Part shown: piece after piece, positions 42,037-53,021 of the stretch
How positions within the stretch are numbered: position 1 is the first letter of the stretch
Layout of the letters: every line of letters starts with the position of its first letter
Source: Rugalucina vietnamica
Lineage: Eukaryota > Mollusca > Bivalvia > Lucinida > Lucinidae
Assembly: GCA_964017185.1 (NCBI GenBank)
Contig: OZ024880.1
Coordinates: 35,244,329-35,308,328 of the forward strand
Direction: 5' to 3'
Length of the DNA stretch: 64,000 bases
Made by a program: the position numbers and the translations under genes
Notes under the pieces: generated by a model
Seen by the model: the letters and a program-made list of their open reading frames with translations, nothing else
What the model was told of the DNA's origin: nothing
Database searches by the model: none

Positions 42037-44457
42037 ATGAACTGCTTAAAAGCACCTTGGACAAAGCTTAAAGACAATTTCGGAACCACAATGATGTCAA
42101 CAGAGATTAAAACGAGTCCGGTGAAAACACCGGTCAAATCACCGAAATCACCAAAAGCTGGGCTTACACATCAAGGAAGCGTGCCGAAATTTAGCGCGAA
42201 TAAATACTATCTTGACATTGCTGTTATAAAGTGCCCTCTTTGCTCGGAAGTATTTAATTCCCCAAGGGTGTTGCCCTGTGGGCATTCTGCTTGTGTAGGA
42301 TGCTTGAATAACTTGATATTGTACACGGATTCATCGAGAACCAGGGACTTTTTTCTTTGCCCAACATGTCAGCGGGTTACAAGACCGAATAACATTGCAC
42401 TTAAGTACAAATGGGCAGCACAGTTTCCAGTCAATGGGACACTGATGCGCATTTTGCGCAATGCCTCAACAGGCAGTATATCTGAAAAGACTTATAGACG
42501 AGCTTTCTGTGAAATTTGCTTGAAAAATAATTGGACCAAAGCGACGCATGCGTACTGTGGCAACTGTCTAGAATACCAGTGTGAGACATGCGCGGGACAT
42601 CACGAGATCGCGGAGGAAACGAAAAGCCACGACATGACGTGGTTCATTCCGAAGAAAGAACCGTTGCCAGAAACCCCAATAAAAGTCCAAATTGTTAAAC
42701 CAGTTAAACCCGAAAAAGAGGTTGTGTCAACCGAACAGAGACCAGAGGGACTAAACAAAAACAAAAGGGAAGTTTTTGAGTTACCAGGGCGTGAAAGAAA
42801 ATTTCAACCGGTAGCGACTATACCGCCGGTTGTTGTAGCGCAGACCGTCACGTGCTCAAGCGGGGAACTAGGAAAGACTGTAGTTAGACTAGGGCATTTC
42901 GACGGTAAAGCTCCTGGGGACGAAACTGTATCAGAATTTCACGGTATAGCATTTCTTACCGATGCAAAAGTGGCCATGAGTGATTATAGTAACAAGAAAA
43001 TAAAGGTATTTGATATTTCTCATAAGACAAGAGTGGAGCTTATCAGTGATATTGTACTTAGGGCTAACCCGGGGGCAATCTGTCGCATTGATGCAAACAC
43101 TATAGCGGTACTGACCGAGCGGGCGGGACTTTACCATGTTCGGCTGCTTACACTACGTGATCGTCTGCAGCACTTTGTTCAAAAGACAATTGAAGGGACT
43201 CCTGTTGGACTAGCATATATATCAAAAACAATTGTATGCACAATGAAAAATGACAACTGTTTGCATAAGTACAGACTATCGCGTGCTCAGCAGCTAAAAG
43301 TTGGAACAATCCGAAGGGATCCAGCTGGAAATGACCTTTTTACTTCTCCTGGAGTAATGACGTCAATATTTACTGCTAATGGTTGCCCAGTGCTGTATGT
43401 TGCAGACGAGACTGAGTTTGGCGTTACCGTCGTAGCAACTGATATAGTTGGACGCAGAAAATCATCCGTTTTCTTCGAATGCGAAGAAGCGCGGCCTAAA
43501 AAGAAAGTCCGCACAGCGGACGTGGTGTCTGCGACAAAAACTGGGCGACTAAGATCCAGGAAATCAACAAGATCCGTTTTGAAAGTACAAGATCTATCTG
43601 ACACAATTACTTCCGAATCATCTGAAAAGGACAGTAAATCAAGTGGCCAAAAGGCAGATGAAAAGAAGATCGAGTTGACTGAAAGCGCGGAACTAGGATC
43701 GCCTGCAAAGGATGAGAACGCACAACCAGTCGTTTCTATAGAAACGATCGAAACTTTAAATCTTGACTTAAACCAGACATTTCCTAAGGCCCAGACCAGA
43801 AAGCGGATGTTTCCCAGCCCAAAAGGGCGAAGAACAGAAAGGTTTTTGAAGTCAAGAGAATCAAAGAAGGATTTATTGAATGTCGATTTAAATGTAAATA
43901 ACGGCATACTTTTGGAAGGAGAAAATGCTTTTCCCGAACCACAAGAGCGAGAGGACGACGCAACGAAAGCACAACCTGATAATGGGTTGCCAAAGTCAGC
44001 TGAGAAAAGATCGAGAAAACCCGAAAGAAAACGGTCTGCTAAGGATATCGGAAAACTCGAAACGATCCCGTCAGGCGAAATGCTCGAGCGCCCAAAGACA
44101 GTTCCGCACGTGCGAAAAGCAGACGATAGAAAATCAAGTGACAATAACTTAGAAAGCCAAGGGGTCCAGACGGAAGCTGACGAAGTATTTGAACGGCCAA
44201 AAACCGTCCCACAGGTACGTCAGAAACTTTACCGCGCGGACGGATTGGCGGTAGATAACGAAGGCAATATTTATGTCTGCATGTGCAGTTCGAACAGAGT
44301 CCACCAGACGACACCCGACGGACGGGTTAAGCGAGATTTGTTGTCGGAGAAAGACGAACTTCTGGGACCTAAGGCTATCTGCTTCTCGCCGAGTAATGAT
44401 GTTTTCTTGGTAGCATGTGCGAACAGTAATAAAGTGGGAATGTTTAGAATGAAATGA
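42037..44457 (+). CDS. RING/B-box protein with NHL-like propeller segments, intronless
   Basis: An 806-codon single exon. RING: C66, C69, C81, H83, C86, C89, C108, C111 (KCPLCSEVF, PCGHSACVGC, CPTC), so probably an E3 ubiquitin ligase. B-box: C158, C161, C174, C177, C182, C185, H188, H198. I see no heptad coiled coil in 200-285. Residues about 285-470 look like propeller blades (HGIAFLTDAKVAMSDYSNKK), then about 250 charged, disordered residues with an NLS-like PKKKVR. The end (DGLAVDNEGNIYVCMCSSNR, PKAICFSPSNDVFLVA) is NHL-like. ERPKTVP occurs twice. The family resembles the expanded TRIM2/3/56-like genes of bivalves. The ATG at 42091 has a better context (A at -3) than 42037 and may be the true start. 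Confidence 0.85.
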   Translation: MNCLKAPWTKLKDNFGTTMMSTEIKTSPVKTPVKSPKSPKAGLTHQGSVPKFSANKYYLDIAVIKCPLCSEVFNSPRVLPCGHSACVGCLNNLILYTDSSRTRDFFLCPTCQRVTRPNNIALKYKWAAQFPVNGTLMRILRNASTGSISEKTYRRAFCEICLKNNWTKATHAYCGNCLEYQCETCAGHHEIAEETKSHDMTWFIPKKEPLPETPIKVQIVKPVKPEKEVVSTEQRPEGLNKNKREVFELPGRERKFQPVATIPPVVVAQTVTCSSGELGKTVVRLGHFDGKAPGDETVSEFHGIAFLTDAKVAMSDYSNKKIKVFDISHKTRVELISDIVLRANPGAICRIDANTIAVLTERAGLYHVRLLTLRDRLQHFVQKTIEGTPVGLAYISKTIVCTMKNDNCLHKYRLSRAQQLKVGTIRRDPAGNDLFTSPGVMTSIFTANGCPVLYVADETEFGVTVVATDIVGRRKSSVFFECEEARPKKKVRTADVVSATKTGRLRSRKSTRSVLKVQDLSDTITSESSEKDSKSSGQKADEKKIELTESAELGSPAKDENAQPVVSIETIETLNLDLNQTFPKAQTRKRMFPSPKGRRTERFLKSRESKKDLLNVDLNVNNGILLEGENAFPEPQEREDDATKAQPDNGLPKSAEKRSRKPERKRSAKDIGKLETIPSGEMLERPKTVPHVRKADDRKSSDNNLESQGVQTEADEVFERPKTVPQVRQKLYRADGLAVDNEGNIYVCMCSSNRVHQTTPDGRVKRDLLSEKDELLGPKAICFSPSNDVFLVACANSNKVGMFRMK

Positions 44458-44786
44458 GGCTTGTCGCCTGCAACTTGAATTTGTGTTTTTTCGACCACGA
44501 TAGACACAAATCATGTAGTGTAGCTACTAACCCCGGCAGTTCGTGTCATAGAAAGAAACACCGTTGTACAGAATGACAAGGAACGTCATGTCAATAAGAG
44601 AGGAGTTCTGTATAAATGAATGGGCCGACCTATACATCTTCATGTGCAGGGCACATCTAAATAATTGAAATCATCTAGAGACTTCAAGAGTGGATTTGTT
44701 TTTTTTTTTTTTTTTTTTTAAAAAAATACGTGAGTTTTGGACAATCTGCATGACAGCACATACAATATACTTTTTGGTTTAATGAA
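44458..44786. other. 3' flank of the RING gene
   Basis: No canonical AATAAA close to the stop; a T run at 44698-44719. No gene. Confidence 0.4.
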
Positions 44787-45036
44787 AACGTAAAAGTGGG
44801 CAATAATCAGGAAATGGGGCAATCAGAAAGAAATTCATACTTCAAAACCCGTAGTGGGGAAAACTTGTACTTTGAAAACATAAATTATAGTAAGTCGAAT
44901 GGGCAGCTATTTTCCCAATAGATGGCCACTCAGTTACCCAAACATAACCAAAAAATATGAAGCTAACAGCACAAAAATTCAACACCAAGACATAAAACAA
45001 TAAGGACCACCACAAAAGTAACGCCTTGGAACGATT
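44787..45036 (-). mobile_element. F6 dispersed repeat, partial
   Basis: aaagtgggcaataatcagga, ttttcccaatagatggccac, aacgccttggaacgattg. Truncated at the aagcccgcc end. Confidence 0.7.
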
Positions 45037-45099
45037 GAAGACTGTCGTTTGAACTTCAAAGACGAAGCTTGACACTGAATCTTTTCATTTCCTACTAAA

Positions 45100-45350
45100 C
45101 AAAGTAAATTAAGCCGTGTTTGCAGTTCGGTATTAACACAAGAGAACGGCTAATAAACGTTTATTAAACTTAGAATCTATGATCATGGATTGAATATTCC
45201 ATTTCCAAATAAACAATATAGGTTTAGCTGTGTATATTGATAAAATATTATCACGCTAACGTTTATTAAAGTTAGAATATATGATCATTGTCTTTCCATT
45301 TCTTAATAAACAATGTAATTAAGCTGTTTCAGCAGTTTATCTAAAGTTGT
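45100..45350. repeat. two diverged direct repeats
   Basis: ctaataaacgtttattaaac and ctaacgtttattaaagttag, both followed by atctatgatcat-like text and aataaacaat. Otherwise nothing recognised in 45037-45450. Confidence 0.4.
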
Positions 45351-45451
45351 TCACCTGGTCTCCAAGCAAGTCCCTGGAACATGTTTGAGTGTTCATGATT
45401 TCCAGCATTGAATTTTGATGAAGTTGTGAAGCTGTAAATAACAAAGCAAAT

Positions 45452-45620
45452 GAGCATTTGCATGAGAAAATCAACAATTTGGATTTTTGACAAAGACCGG
45501 CACACAAAACGGACCGTACAGTTACAGAAGCAGACTAAAAGCTTGAGATTTTGGATTTAAGTGCAAGAGGAATTATGCTATCCGAGTAGTGAAAACAAAG
45601 GCGCGGATCTGCTGTGCATT
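45452..45620 (+). mobile_element. F1 foldback copy, left half only
   Basis: gagcatttgcatgagaaaat through the long arm to gcgcggatctgctgtgc, where similarity stops and a retroelement fragment begins. Confidence 0.75.
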
Positions 45621-45629
45621 AACTGCTCT

Positions 45630-46080
45630 TATTGTGTTTACATTTAGCAACTTAAATAAGTTTGCTAGAGTATGCAATCATGTTGCGGACTTCATTGCGC
45701 GAAATAAATGTTTAACAGCCAAACTTCTCCAGCAGGGCTATCGGTGTCATAAACTTCGAAAAACATTTTCTAAATTTTATCACAGACACAACGAATTGAT
45801 TTCCAAATTTAATGTTGGGCTAAAGACCCTTTTACGAGAAGGTCTTTCGGAATCAGAATTTTATGGTGACTTGGTTTAAAAAATTAAGACTCTTATAGGA
45901 AGGAACGATTTTTCTTTTCAGTTCAGAAGAATCATAACGAACGTTACAGACGTATAGGATATAACTTAAATGCTATATGCGACAGTCTGCATGCTTAGTT
46001 TTTAACCCAATCATGGTTGATAACTATGCTGCCTTCTTTAATTGCACGCCGATGGGTCGGGCGTCAGACTCTATGATGAC
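45630..46080 (+). pseudogene. retroelement protein fragment
   Basis: Reads RVCNHVADFIARNKCLTAKL, RKTFSKFYHRHNELISKFNV and LREGLSESEFYGDLV, then after a stop and frame changes LIGRNDFSFQFRRIIT, and finally GRASDSMM. I recognise this as a segment that recurs in predicted retroelement proteins of bivalves and other invertebrates. There is no catalytic domain, so it is a remnant. Confidence 0.55.
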
Positions 46081-46345
46081 CCCCACTTATTAAGCTATTC
46101 ATTCTAGTTGGTTGGTTCCGGAGCTTCTTGTCTGTTGCTTGGCCCACCTGGGTTCAAATGGTGTTTTTCTTTTGCTCCGGATTTATTTGGCGCCAGATCT
46201 CCATCGTCGGGCAGCTTACTGAATCTGTGAGTCCTCGTTTTTGATTCATCATGGAGGTTATCATGATTTATTTGTTTATTGGACAAAATGGTTCATTGAC
46301 TAGATAGAGATTCATCACGAGAACCAAATGTTGTGAACCACTGCA

Positions 46346-46682
46346 GAAGCTGAGGGTTAGGTTAGGTACCTGTAAAATCGATTTAAGCCCGCCAGTAATT
46401 TTGTATTACTGATCGTTCCAAGGCGATACTTCTGTGGTGTTTTATGTCTTGGTGTTAAATTTTTTGTGCTGTTCGCACCTTATGTATGTTTTCATATCTT
46501 TAGTTAAGTTTGGGTAACTGAGTGGCCACCTATTGGGAAAATAGCTGCTCATTCGTTTTACGATGTGTTTTCATGGTATAAGTACCTGATTGTTAATTTA
46601 GTTTTTCCCACCTCGGTGTTTGGAGTGGGAATCTCTTTCTGATTGCGACTTTTCCTGATCATCGCCTACTTGTACCTTTTCC
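46346..46682 (+). mobile_element. F6 dispersed repeat, intact
   Basis: cactgcagaagctgagggtt to tcgcctacttgtaccttttc without interruption; provides the empty site for the mariner-like insert at 23875. Confidence 0.75.
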
Positions 46683-47073
46683 AAGAACTGTAGTGCATTG
46701 GAATGCTCCCCACGGTGGCACAATTTAGTCATGCTGTCTGCCAGGTGGCACATGTGTCTCCCTAATAACTAGAAACTACCTTTGCCATTAATCACTCTTT
46801 TCCCTCTGTACAAATCATCTCACTCACTTTGCTTAACCCCCTTTAGCACTTGATATACCGGAATCCCGTCTGAAGTCCTCCAATGAGGTTAAGAAGTAAT
46901 GGAAGACTCCCCATGAGCTTCGGCTCAGGTGAGCTAAAAAGCAGGTCTTCATGTATACAACACAACTCTAATTTAGAAGTAGGCGGATAGTAGACGTCTG
47001 CAATGTCAGGAATCCTTATATAATCACACAGTTTATGATTTAACACAGTCATGACTGGCAAGGTTTGAAAAAT
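46683..47073. other. no gene; small F5 end fragment
   Basis: gcttcggctcaggtgagcta at 46917-46937 matches the terminal sequence of F5 (60956-60976). Nothing else recognised. Confidence 0.45.
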
Positions 47074-47310
47074 GAGTCGCGTCATGAGAAAACCGATTTT
47101 TGTCTATGCGAAAACAAAGGCGCTGATCAGCTGTGCAACAGTAACTGCACAGCTGATCAGCGCCTTTGTTTTCGCTACTCGGATAGTACAATTCCTCTTC
47201 TACATCTACCCAAAATTTCAAGATTCATACTTTCTTCTAAGATTGTACATGTCGGTTTATGTCGGACCTTGTCGGAAACCTCGAAGACCGGTTTTCTCGC
47301 GTCGCGGCTC
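47074..47310 (-). mobile_element. F1 foldback copy, TSD aaat
   Basis: gagtcgcgtcatgagaaaac to ctcgcgtcgcggctc; aaat at 47070-47073 and 47311-47314. The core has changed to gatcagctgtgcaacagtaa with compensating changes in the mirror arm. Confidence 0.9.
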
Positions 47311-47510
47311 AAATAGAATGACAGCTTGTTAGTTTAGATCATTTTTGTTTGAACAGTCTTATCACAAGAAAACCGATCAATCTAGTTTCTGAGTCAGCAA
47401 TATTGGCAGGTACACAGACAGGCAAGAACCTTAACCACATGATAGTTTCTCTTTTATCTTGAGGAACCCCGCCCATTGGGGCCTAAAGAAATAGATGGGC
47501 TGCTTGTGCC

Positions 47511-47770
47511 TCCAGACAATTCTACCCTACTGACCGACCATCTTATTACTGGTTAACCGCTCAGGTGTGAGCCTGCCAAGGAAAAGTGGTTTCAATTCAA
47601 ACCATCCATACATATAAGCCTTATTGGCTTAGTTGGGTGGTTATATTTGAAGCACTTGTTGGATGTCATGACATCTTCATTTTGGTAAATGTCCCATAAA
47701 ATGGAAGCAACATCCCAACATGACCTTAGCTGTTGACTGGGACGTTAAACATCAAATCTTTTAACTTGCA
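47511..47770 (-). repeat. dispersed repeat, SINE-like
   Basis: Reverse copy of 672-935: ccgaccatcttattactggt, ggatgtcatgacatcttcat, gttgactgggacgttaaaca. Confidence 0.55.
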
Positions 47771-48008
47771 CACGATTTCAAAGTTTATGTCCTCCTCTAA
47801 AAACCGTATGGCCACTCAAAGCAAAGTCACATGTGAAGCCTCCTGTGCTGCCTGTGGAGGGGGGCGGGGTATGACTGAATATTAATCAAATGGTCTTGGT
47901 CACATGTCCAAGATGGCTCCCATGTCTATACATGTCAAAAACCCTTAAAATCTCCTCCAGAACCATAGGATAGATTTCAACTAAACTTGGTATGTAGAAC
48001 CAGGGATC

Positions 48009-48271
48009 CATCAGGATAACGTATCCGCGAAAACTTTACCCCCTTAAGCCCCACTTTTATATTAACTGGGGTTAACAGGGATATACATTATTTTCTTATC
48101 TTTGATTGTGGGTAGTTGTTAGGACCGCCTCGTAGACAATCAATGTTTTTAGCAAACATTTAAAATATAAAAAATAAAGAAAAGTTTCCATTTTCGATAA
48201 CAAAACAAAGCATAAAAAAAAAGAAAAGAAAAGAAAATCTGTATATAATGCAATGGCGTGTTTTCGTAATG
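48009..48271 (+). mobile_element. F2 foldback copy, degraded
   Basis: catcaggataacgtatccgc, a broken core (gttaggaccgcctcgtagac), right end ggcgtgttttcgtaatg. Neighbouring 47780-48008 and 48272-48560 contain diverged F5-like text (caagatggctccc, tgaccttgacctatttt). Confidence 0.7.
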
Positions 48272-48870
48272 CCAATTCTTGTAGTTATGAATTAAGGCCT
48301 TGGTATGACCTAGTTTCGACTCAAACCTTGTAAGTTTTAGCAGATAAATTGTATTGGAAATCATATGAGGCTTCTCCTCTAATAAAATTTCCAGGTCCCC
48401 TTGGGTTGACCTTGACCTATTTTACAGCAAGATCAAATATGGTCATCTGTGCCTTTCAATGGGACAATGTAAATTCACTTGCCATTTAAGCCAACTCTTG
48501 TATGCAAGGAAATGAAATCTCAGGTGAATTTCTCAGGACCATCGTTCCTCTGCTTTTCATGTTTCCTTTGCAGAAAAGAATCCATTGTCTACGCTTGTCC
48601 ATATTCTTCAAACATTGGAATTCAGTATTTTAATGCTACCTACTAGTATTTTGCACATCAGTATTTTATGCTACCTATTTTAGATAATGGAAAAGAATCA
48701 AGACCTTGACGAAATGTATTTGGGAAAAAGGAAAGGTTTGAGAAGACTTCTAGTTACTTTCGTACAGTTCTAGGAGCTGGTTAATGAAAGAAACCTGCGT
48801 CTTGTATATCCTTATGAAAACTTGCCTATGCAGAGATTTTTTAGCAGAATTAAAATATGAAAGTTCATTT

Positions 48871-48871
48871 G

Positions 48872-48903
<32 letters not shown>
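48871..48903. repeat. poly(A) tract
   Basis: About 33 A residues, at the left edge of the next repeat. Confidence 0.95.
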
Positions 48904-48906
<3 letters not shown>

Positions 48907-50065
48907 AGAAAAAACTAGAAAAAAGTGCCTTGAGAGGCACATAAACCCCCGGCTGGTAGCTCCCCTTAACCCCTAGGCCCACTGCCCCCGACCCATACAT
49001 GCTCACTGACGCTAATACAATGAACCTGCATTCCCGAATAAAAGAGAGCAACCTCGACAAGTACTACTTATAAATATGTATTTGCAAAAGCACTGTCTAA
49101 AACCATGGGGAGGGGGAGTGTAGTAGAATGACAGATCTATTTCATAACAGTATACAGAGCTGACTTGTATACTCAATCTAGGACTTGATCGCGGACATTG
49201 AGGGTCAGGTCCTCAGTCCTAGATGGAAAATAGAATGTCATTCTTCAATAATATTAATTGAAAAAAATAAATAAAAAAATAAGATGTCCTAGATTTTGAC
49301 CTCTAGCCCCACCCTTGGCATGGACCCTAGAGCCTAATGTCATTAGGCACAAGTCAAACCTTATAGAGTACCTATGGTGCAAGTATGAATGATTTCTAAA
49401 CATGGTGGTGAAGAAAAGTACAGAAAATAAAATATTTAAAGAAGTTCTAGATTTTGACCTCTGGCCCCACCCCCACACATGGACCCTAGATTCTGAACCT
49501 TACATGGTACCTAAGGTGTAAGTATGAATGCTTTCTGACAAGACTTTGTGATCCTAGATGTCAAGAAAATAGACTTCCAAAAAATTTATCATGGAATCTA
49601 TCATATTATAAATGTGTCCTAGATTTTGACCTCTAGCCCCACCCCTGGGGATGGTGACATGGAATATGAAAGCAAACCCTATAGGGTATCTATGAACTAA
49701 ATAAGAACACATCCCTATGATTGTTTGTTAAGATATGGACTAAGAGAAGAAACATTAACATTGTAAACAACACATTTTAATGGTGACCTAGATTTTGACC
49801 TCCAGTCCCACCCCTGGGCATGGACCCTGGGGTCAGGACTCATGGAAACAAAGCAAACCCTATAGGGTACCTACGGTCCAAATATGAATGGCTTCTGACC
49901 ACTGGTACATGAGATATACACCACTAGAGAAACTTTAACAAAGACTTTGACGTAAATTCTACAAACGTTCCGGAATTACGAACGAACAAACGAATGAACT
50001 AACTAACTAACATACGAACGGAAAAGCGAAAACTATATACCCGTCGACGTAAATTCCGGGGGTAT
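48904..50065. repeat. 1.2-kb dispersed repeat with four internal units of about 165-175 bp
   Basis: Units begin near 49286, 49445, 49617 and 49788, each with ctagattttgacctctagcc, ccaccc, catggaccctag and aggtaccta-like text. The end (acgtaaattccgggggtata) resembles the ends of other molluscan repeats I know of. Noncoding. Confidence 0.6.
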
Positions 50066-50067
50066 AA

Positions 50068-50165
50068 AAAAATTCTTATTTTTGCTCAAAACATTTATTG
50101 TGGGACCACAATCTATGTTTTAGAGCAAAAGTAAGAAGAAAAGGTATACCCCTGTACACCCGTTT
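50068..50165. mobile_element. F2 foldback fragment
   Basis: ttcttatttttgctcaaaac and acaatctatgttttagagc flank a vanished core; ends aggtatacccctgtacacc. Confidence 0.6.
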
Positions 50166-50379
50166 TACTATCTGGTTGGTTGGTTTGGGGTTTAACATCC
50201 CACCAACAGCTATGGTCTTATGTAGACGGGACCTCGGATGTACTTTTCATGGACATGTTATCCTGACATGCAAAACAAGTGTTCAGATTTGCTGCAAAGA
50301 AAATGTATAGCCGATTAGTCACTTAATTTGTACAACAGAACACCAATTCATTTAAATTCAAGTACAAGTCTCTAATTAT

Positions 50380-50595
50380 GAGCCCCCCTAGGGGTCTTTG
50401 CTCCCTGCTCCCTGAAAGAAAAATGACCTTCCTCCTCAGCTCCCTAAAATGTTTTTCGTCAGCCCCCTGCTCCCTAAAACCCCAAAAAGTTATGCTTTCT
50501 CCCCAAATCCCTGAAAATAAATGACCCTTCTCCCAAAATCCCTGAAAATAAATAGCCCTTCTCCCTGAGTCCCCAAAACCCCTGGGAGGGCCTCA
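50380..50595. repeat. CTCCCT-rich low-complexity tract
   Basis: Repeated ctccctgaaaat / ctccctaaaa phrases; no coding potential. Confidence 0.75.
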
Positions 50596-50763
50596 ATTAT
50601 CCCCTGTGGTTACACAGCCAGGTTTGTGGCTGGCTAACTTGAGAAGAAACTTGAATATTGAATTCTCAGACACATGGTTGCAAAACCACAAAACCTAAAA
50701 CCAACCAGAATATGCTTTGTCGCCTCAAGCAAAAACAGTCTAGACAGGTACTACATGACAATT

Positions 50764-50992
50764 GAGCCACTGCATGGGAAAACCAACAACCAGCATAGGC
50801 GAAAACAAAGGCACAGATCAGCTTCGCAGTAACTGCGAAGCTGATCAGCGCCTTTGTTTTCGCTACATGGATAGTACAATTCCTCTGCTTTCTTAATCCA
50901 AAATTTCCAGCCTCTAGCCAGATTATGTGACTATATGCGGGTTTGTGTCGGACCTGGTCGGAACCCAAATTGGTTTTCTCTCACACAGGCTC
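50764..50992 (-). mobile_element. F1 foldback copy
   Basis: gagccactgcatgggaaaac to tcacacaggctc. Core gatcagcttcgcagtaactg. Flanks aatt and aaat. Confidence 0.85.
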
Positions 50993-51062
50993 AAATTCAA
51001 AGATATTTTCACTAAGCCTTCCTAACATCACAGAGCCAGATGTCAAAAATAAACCGTGTTGA

Positions 51063-51295
51063 CATCACAAAAACATGTCCGTGTAATGTTAACCCCTTTT
51101 GATCCCCACTTTTATATAGCAAAAATGGGGTATGCAGGGGTATCCCTATTTTTCTTATTTTTGCTCCAAAGCATAAATTATGGGTACTCGTTAGAACCGC
51201 CTCGTCGAGAAAAATATCAAAGTTTTTCAGCTGAAAATTTTCAATTTTTCAAGCTCAAAAAATCTGTTTATTGCATGGGCACAGTTTTCATAATG
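51063..51295 (+). mobile_element. F2 foldback copy, right arm deleted
   Basis: catcacaaaaacatgtccgt to cagttttcataatg; stops at gttagaaccgcctcgtcgag and continues with aaaatatcaaag. Confidence 0.75.
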
Positions 51296-51459
51296 ATTTG
51301 CACAGCAATGGTTTCCATCTACCCACTCTTCATGGTGTGCTCAGTGGATGTCTGCCAAACTAAGCTGTGAAAAGGAAAGACATTGATACTACAGGGCAGA
51401 CTGGTCTTTGATGGATGGCGGTGGTGCATCTGCTATTCAATGTAATATGACCTCGAGAA

Positions 51460-51615
51460 GACTGGTTGGTTTATTTTGTGTTTTATGTTCTACTCAACAG
51501 CTATGTCATATCAAGATGGGACCTCAAAACAACCAAAAGTACTGGAGAACACAGGATTAAGCTTGCAGCCCCTGGTTTACGTTTAAGCAGCTTAAACACT
51601 ATACCACAAAAGCTT
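51460..51615 (+). repeat. SINE-like fragment
   Basis: ggttggtttattttgtgttt, ctactcaacagctatgtcat and a degenerate tRNA-like tail. The rest of 51296-51949 has no gene. Confidence 0.45.
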
Positions 51616-51949
51616 CTCTTTGATGGATGTGAACACCATTATTGGTTTTATTATGGTTGGCGTCATCTTTTTAATGAAATAATAAATCATGAACATATGA
51701 CTGGTAGGTCACTGAATCTTGATTTATACTATCAAGAATTTTACAGAAATGTGGTGTCTGGCCTAGTTTTGAAACTCATAAATCATTGAAACCCAGAAAA
51801 TGATATTAAGGATCAGTTGAACCAAATCATGAGAAAAACTGATGGTTTTTTTTGTTTGTTTGTTTTCGCAAAACAAAACAAAACAACAAAAACATGCAGA
51901 TAAGCTGTGCAGGTAACCAGGTAACAAAATACAAGTTACAGGCAATCCC

Positions 51950-52233
51950 CATTACATAAAAACACGCCCATGTATTTTCTTATGTTGTAAAAATTTAAAA
52001 TTTTCATCAGAAAATTTTTGACATTTTTCTTATTTTTGCTCAAAACATATACTGTGAGTACACATTAGTACCTCCTCGGTACACGTTCGAATCAGGGCAG
52101 TTCTAACGAGTACCCACAATATATGTTTTAGAGCAAAAATAGGAAAAATAGGTATAACCTTGCATACCTCAGTTTTGCTATATTAAAGTGGGGTATAAGG
52201 GGTATATATTGCATTGGACATGTTTTCCTGATG
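51950..52233 (-). mobile_element. F2 foldback copy
   Basis: Right-end-first orientation: cattacataaaaacacgccc, a core altered to acctcctcggtacacgttcg, and gacatgttttcctgatg. Confidence 0.75.
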
Positions 52234-52332
52234 CAAACTTTATGGTATTAAGAAAACAGAACAAGAAATATGTGTTTTTGTTTATTATCTTGCAGTTTTG
52301 TTTTTAACAAACTATGAATTTATATCATCTAC

Positions 52333-52510
52333 ATCATGAGAAAACCTACTTCTAGCATGAGAAAACCTTTGTTTTCCCTCCATTGATAATAAATCTCTCT
52401 TCTTTAATCCCAAATTTCAAGCTTCTAGCCTGTTTCTGTGACTGTACAGACCGGTTTGTGTCAGACCTAGTAAGAAACCGGAATTGTTGTTTTTCCCATG
52501 CGAAGGCTCA
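52333..52510 (-). mobile_element. F1 foldback copy, degraded
   Basis: catgagaaaacctttgtttt, long arm aatttcaagcttctagcctg and gtgactgtacagaccggttt, end atgcgaaggctc; the core is lost. Confidence 0.7.
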
Positions 52511-52704
52511 GCAGCTGACCAGGACATTCATAACAGAAATGGGAATACTGTAGGTTCGGAAATTTGTGTGTGACTTATTTCACGATTTTTTCCACTTCTG
52601 AATCATTAGAGATTTCTTGAATTTGTGAATGAATACTCTTTCCTTCTATGAAGTATGAAGCTTACAGTAACTCTTTGTTAGCGAGAATTCCCAAGACAAC
52701 AAAT

Positions 52705-52939
52705 GAGCCGCCGCATGGGAAAACCAACAATCTGCATAGGCGAAAACAAAGACGCAGATCAGCTTCGCGGTAACCGCGAAGCTGATCAGCGCCTTTGTTT
52801 TCGCTACTCGGATAGTACAATTCCTCTTCTACTTAAATCCGAAATTTCAAGCTTCTAGCTCTTTTCTGTTCGTGTACAGGCCGGTTTGTGTTGGACCTGG
52901 TCGGAAACCCAAATTGTTGGTTTTGTCATGCACAGGCTC
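52705..52939 (-). mobile_element. F1 foldback copy, TSD aaat
   Basis: 235 bp; gagccgccgcatgggaaaac to catgcacaggctc; aaat at 52701-52704 and 52940-52943. Core gatcagcttcgcggtaaccg. Confidence 0.95.
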
Positions 52940-53021
52940 AAATTCATGAATATTAGCAAAAATAAGTTCTCACAAACATTTCCAAATTTACAGTAGCACA
53001 ATACCAAGTCTAGCCTTTTAC

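Noticed and set aside
43287-44144. 285-codon antisense frame inside the RING gene
   Set aside because: Shadow of the Lys/Glu/Ser-rich disordered segment; no independent evidence.
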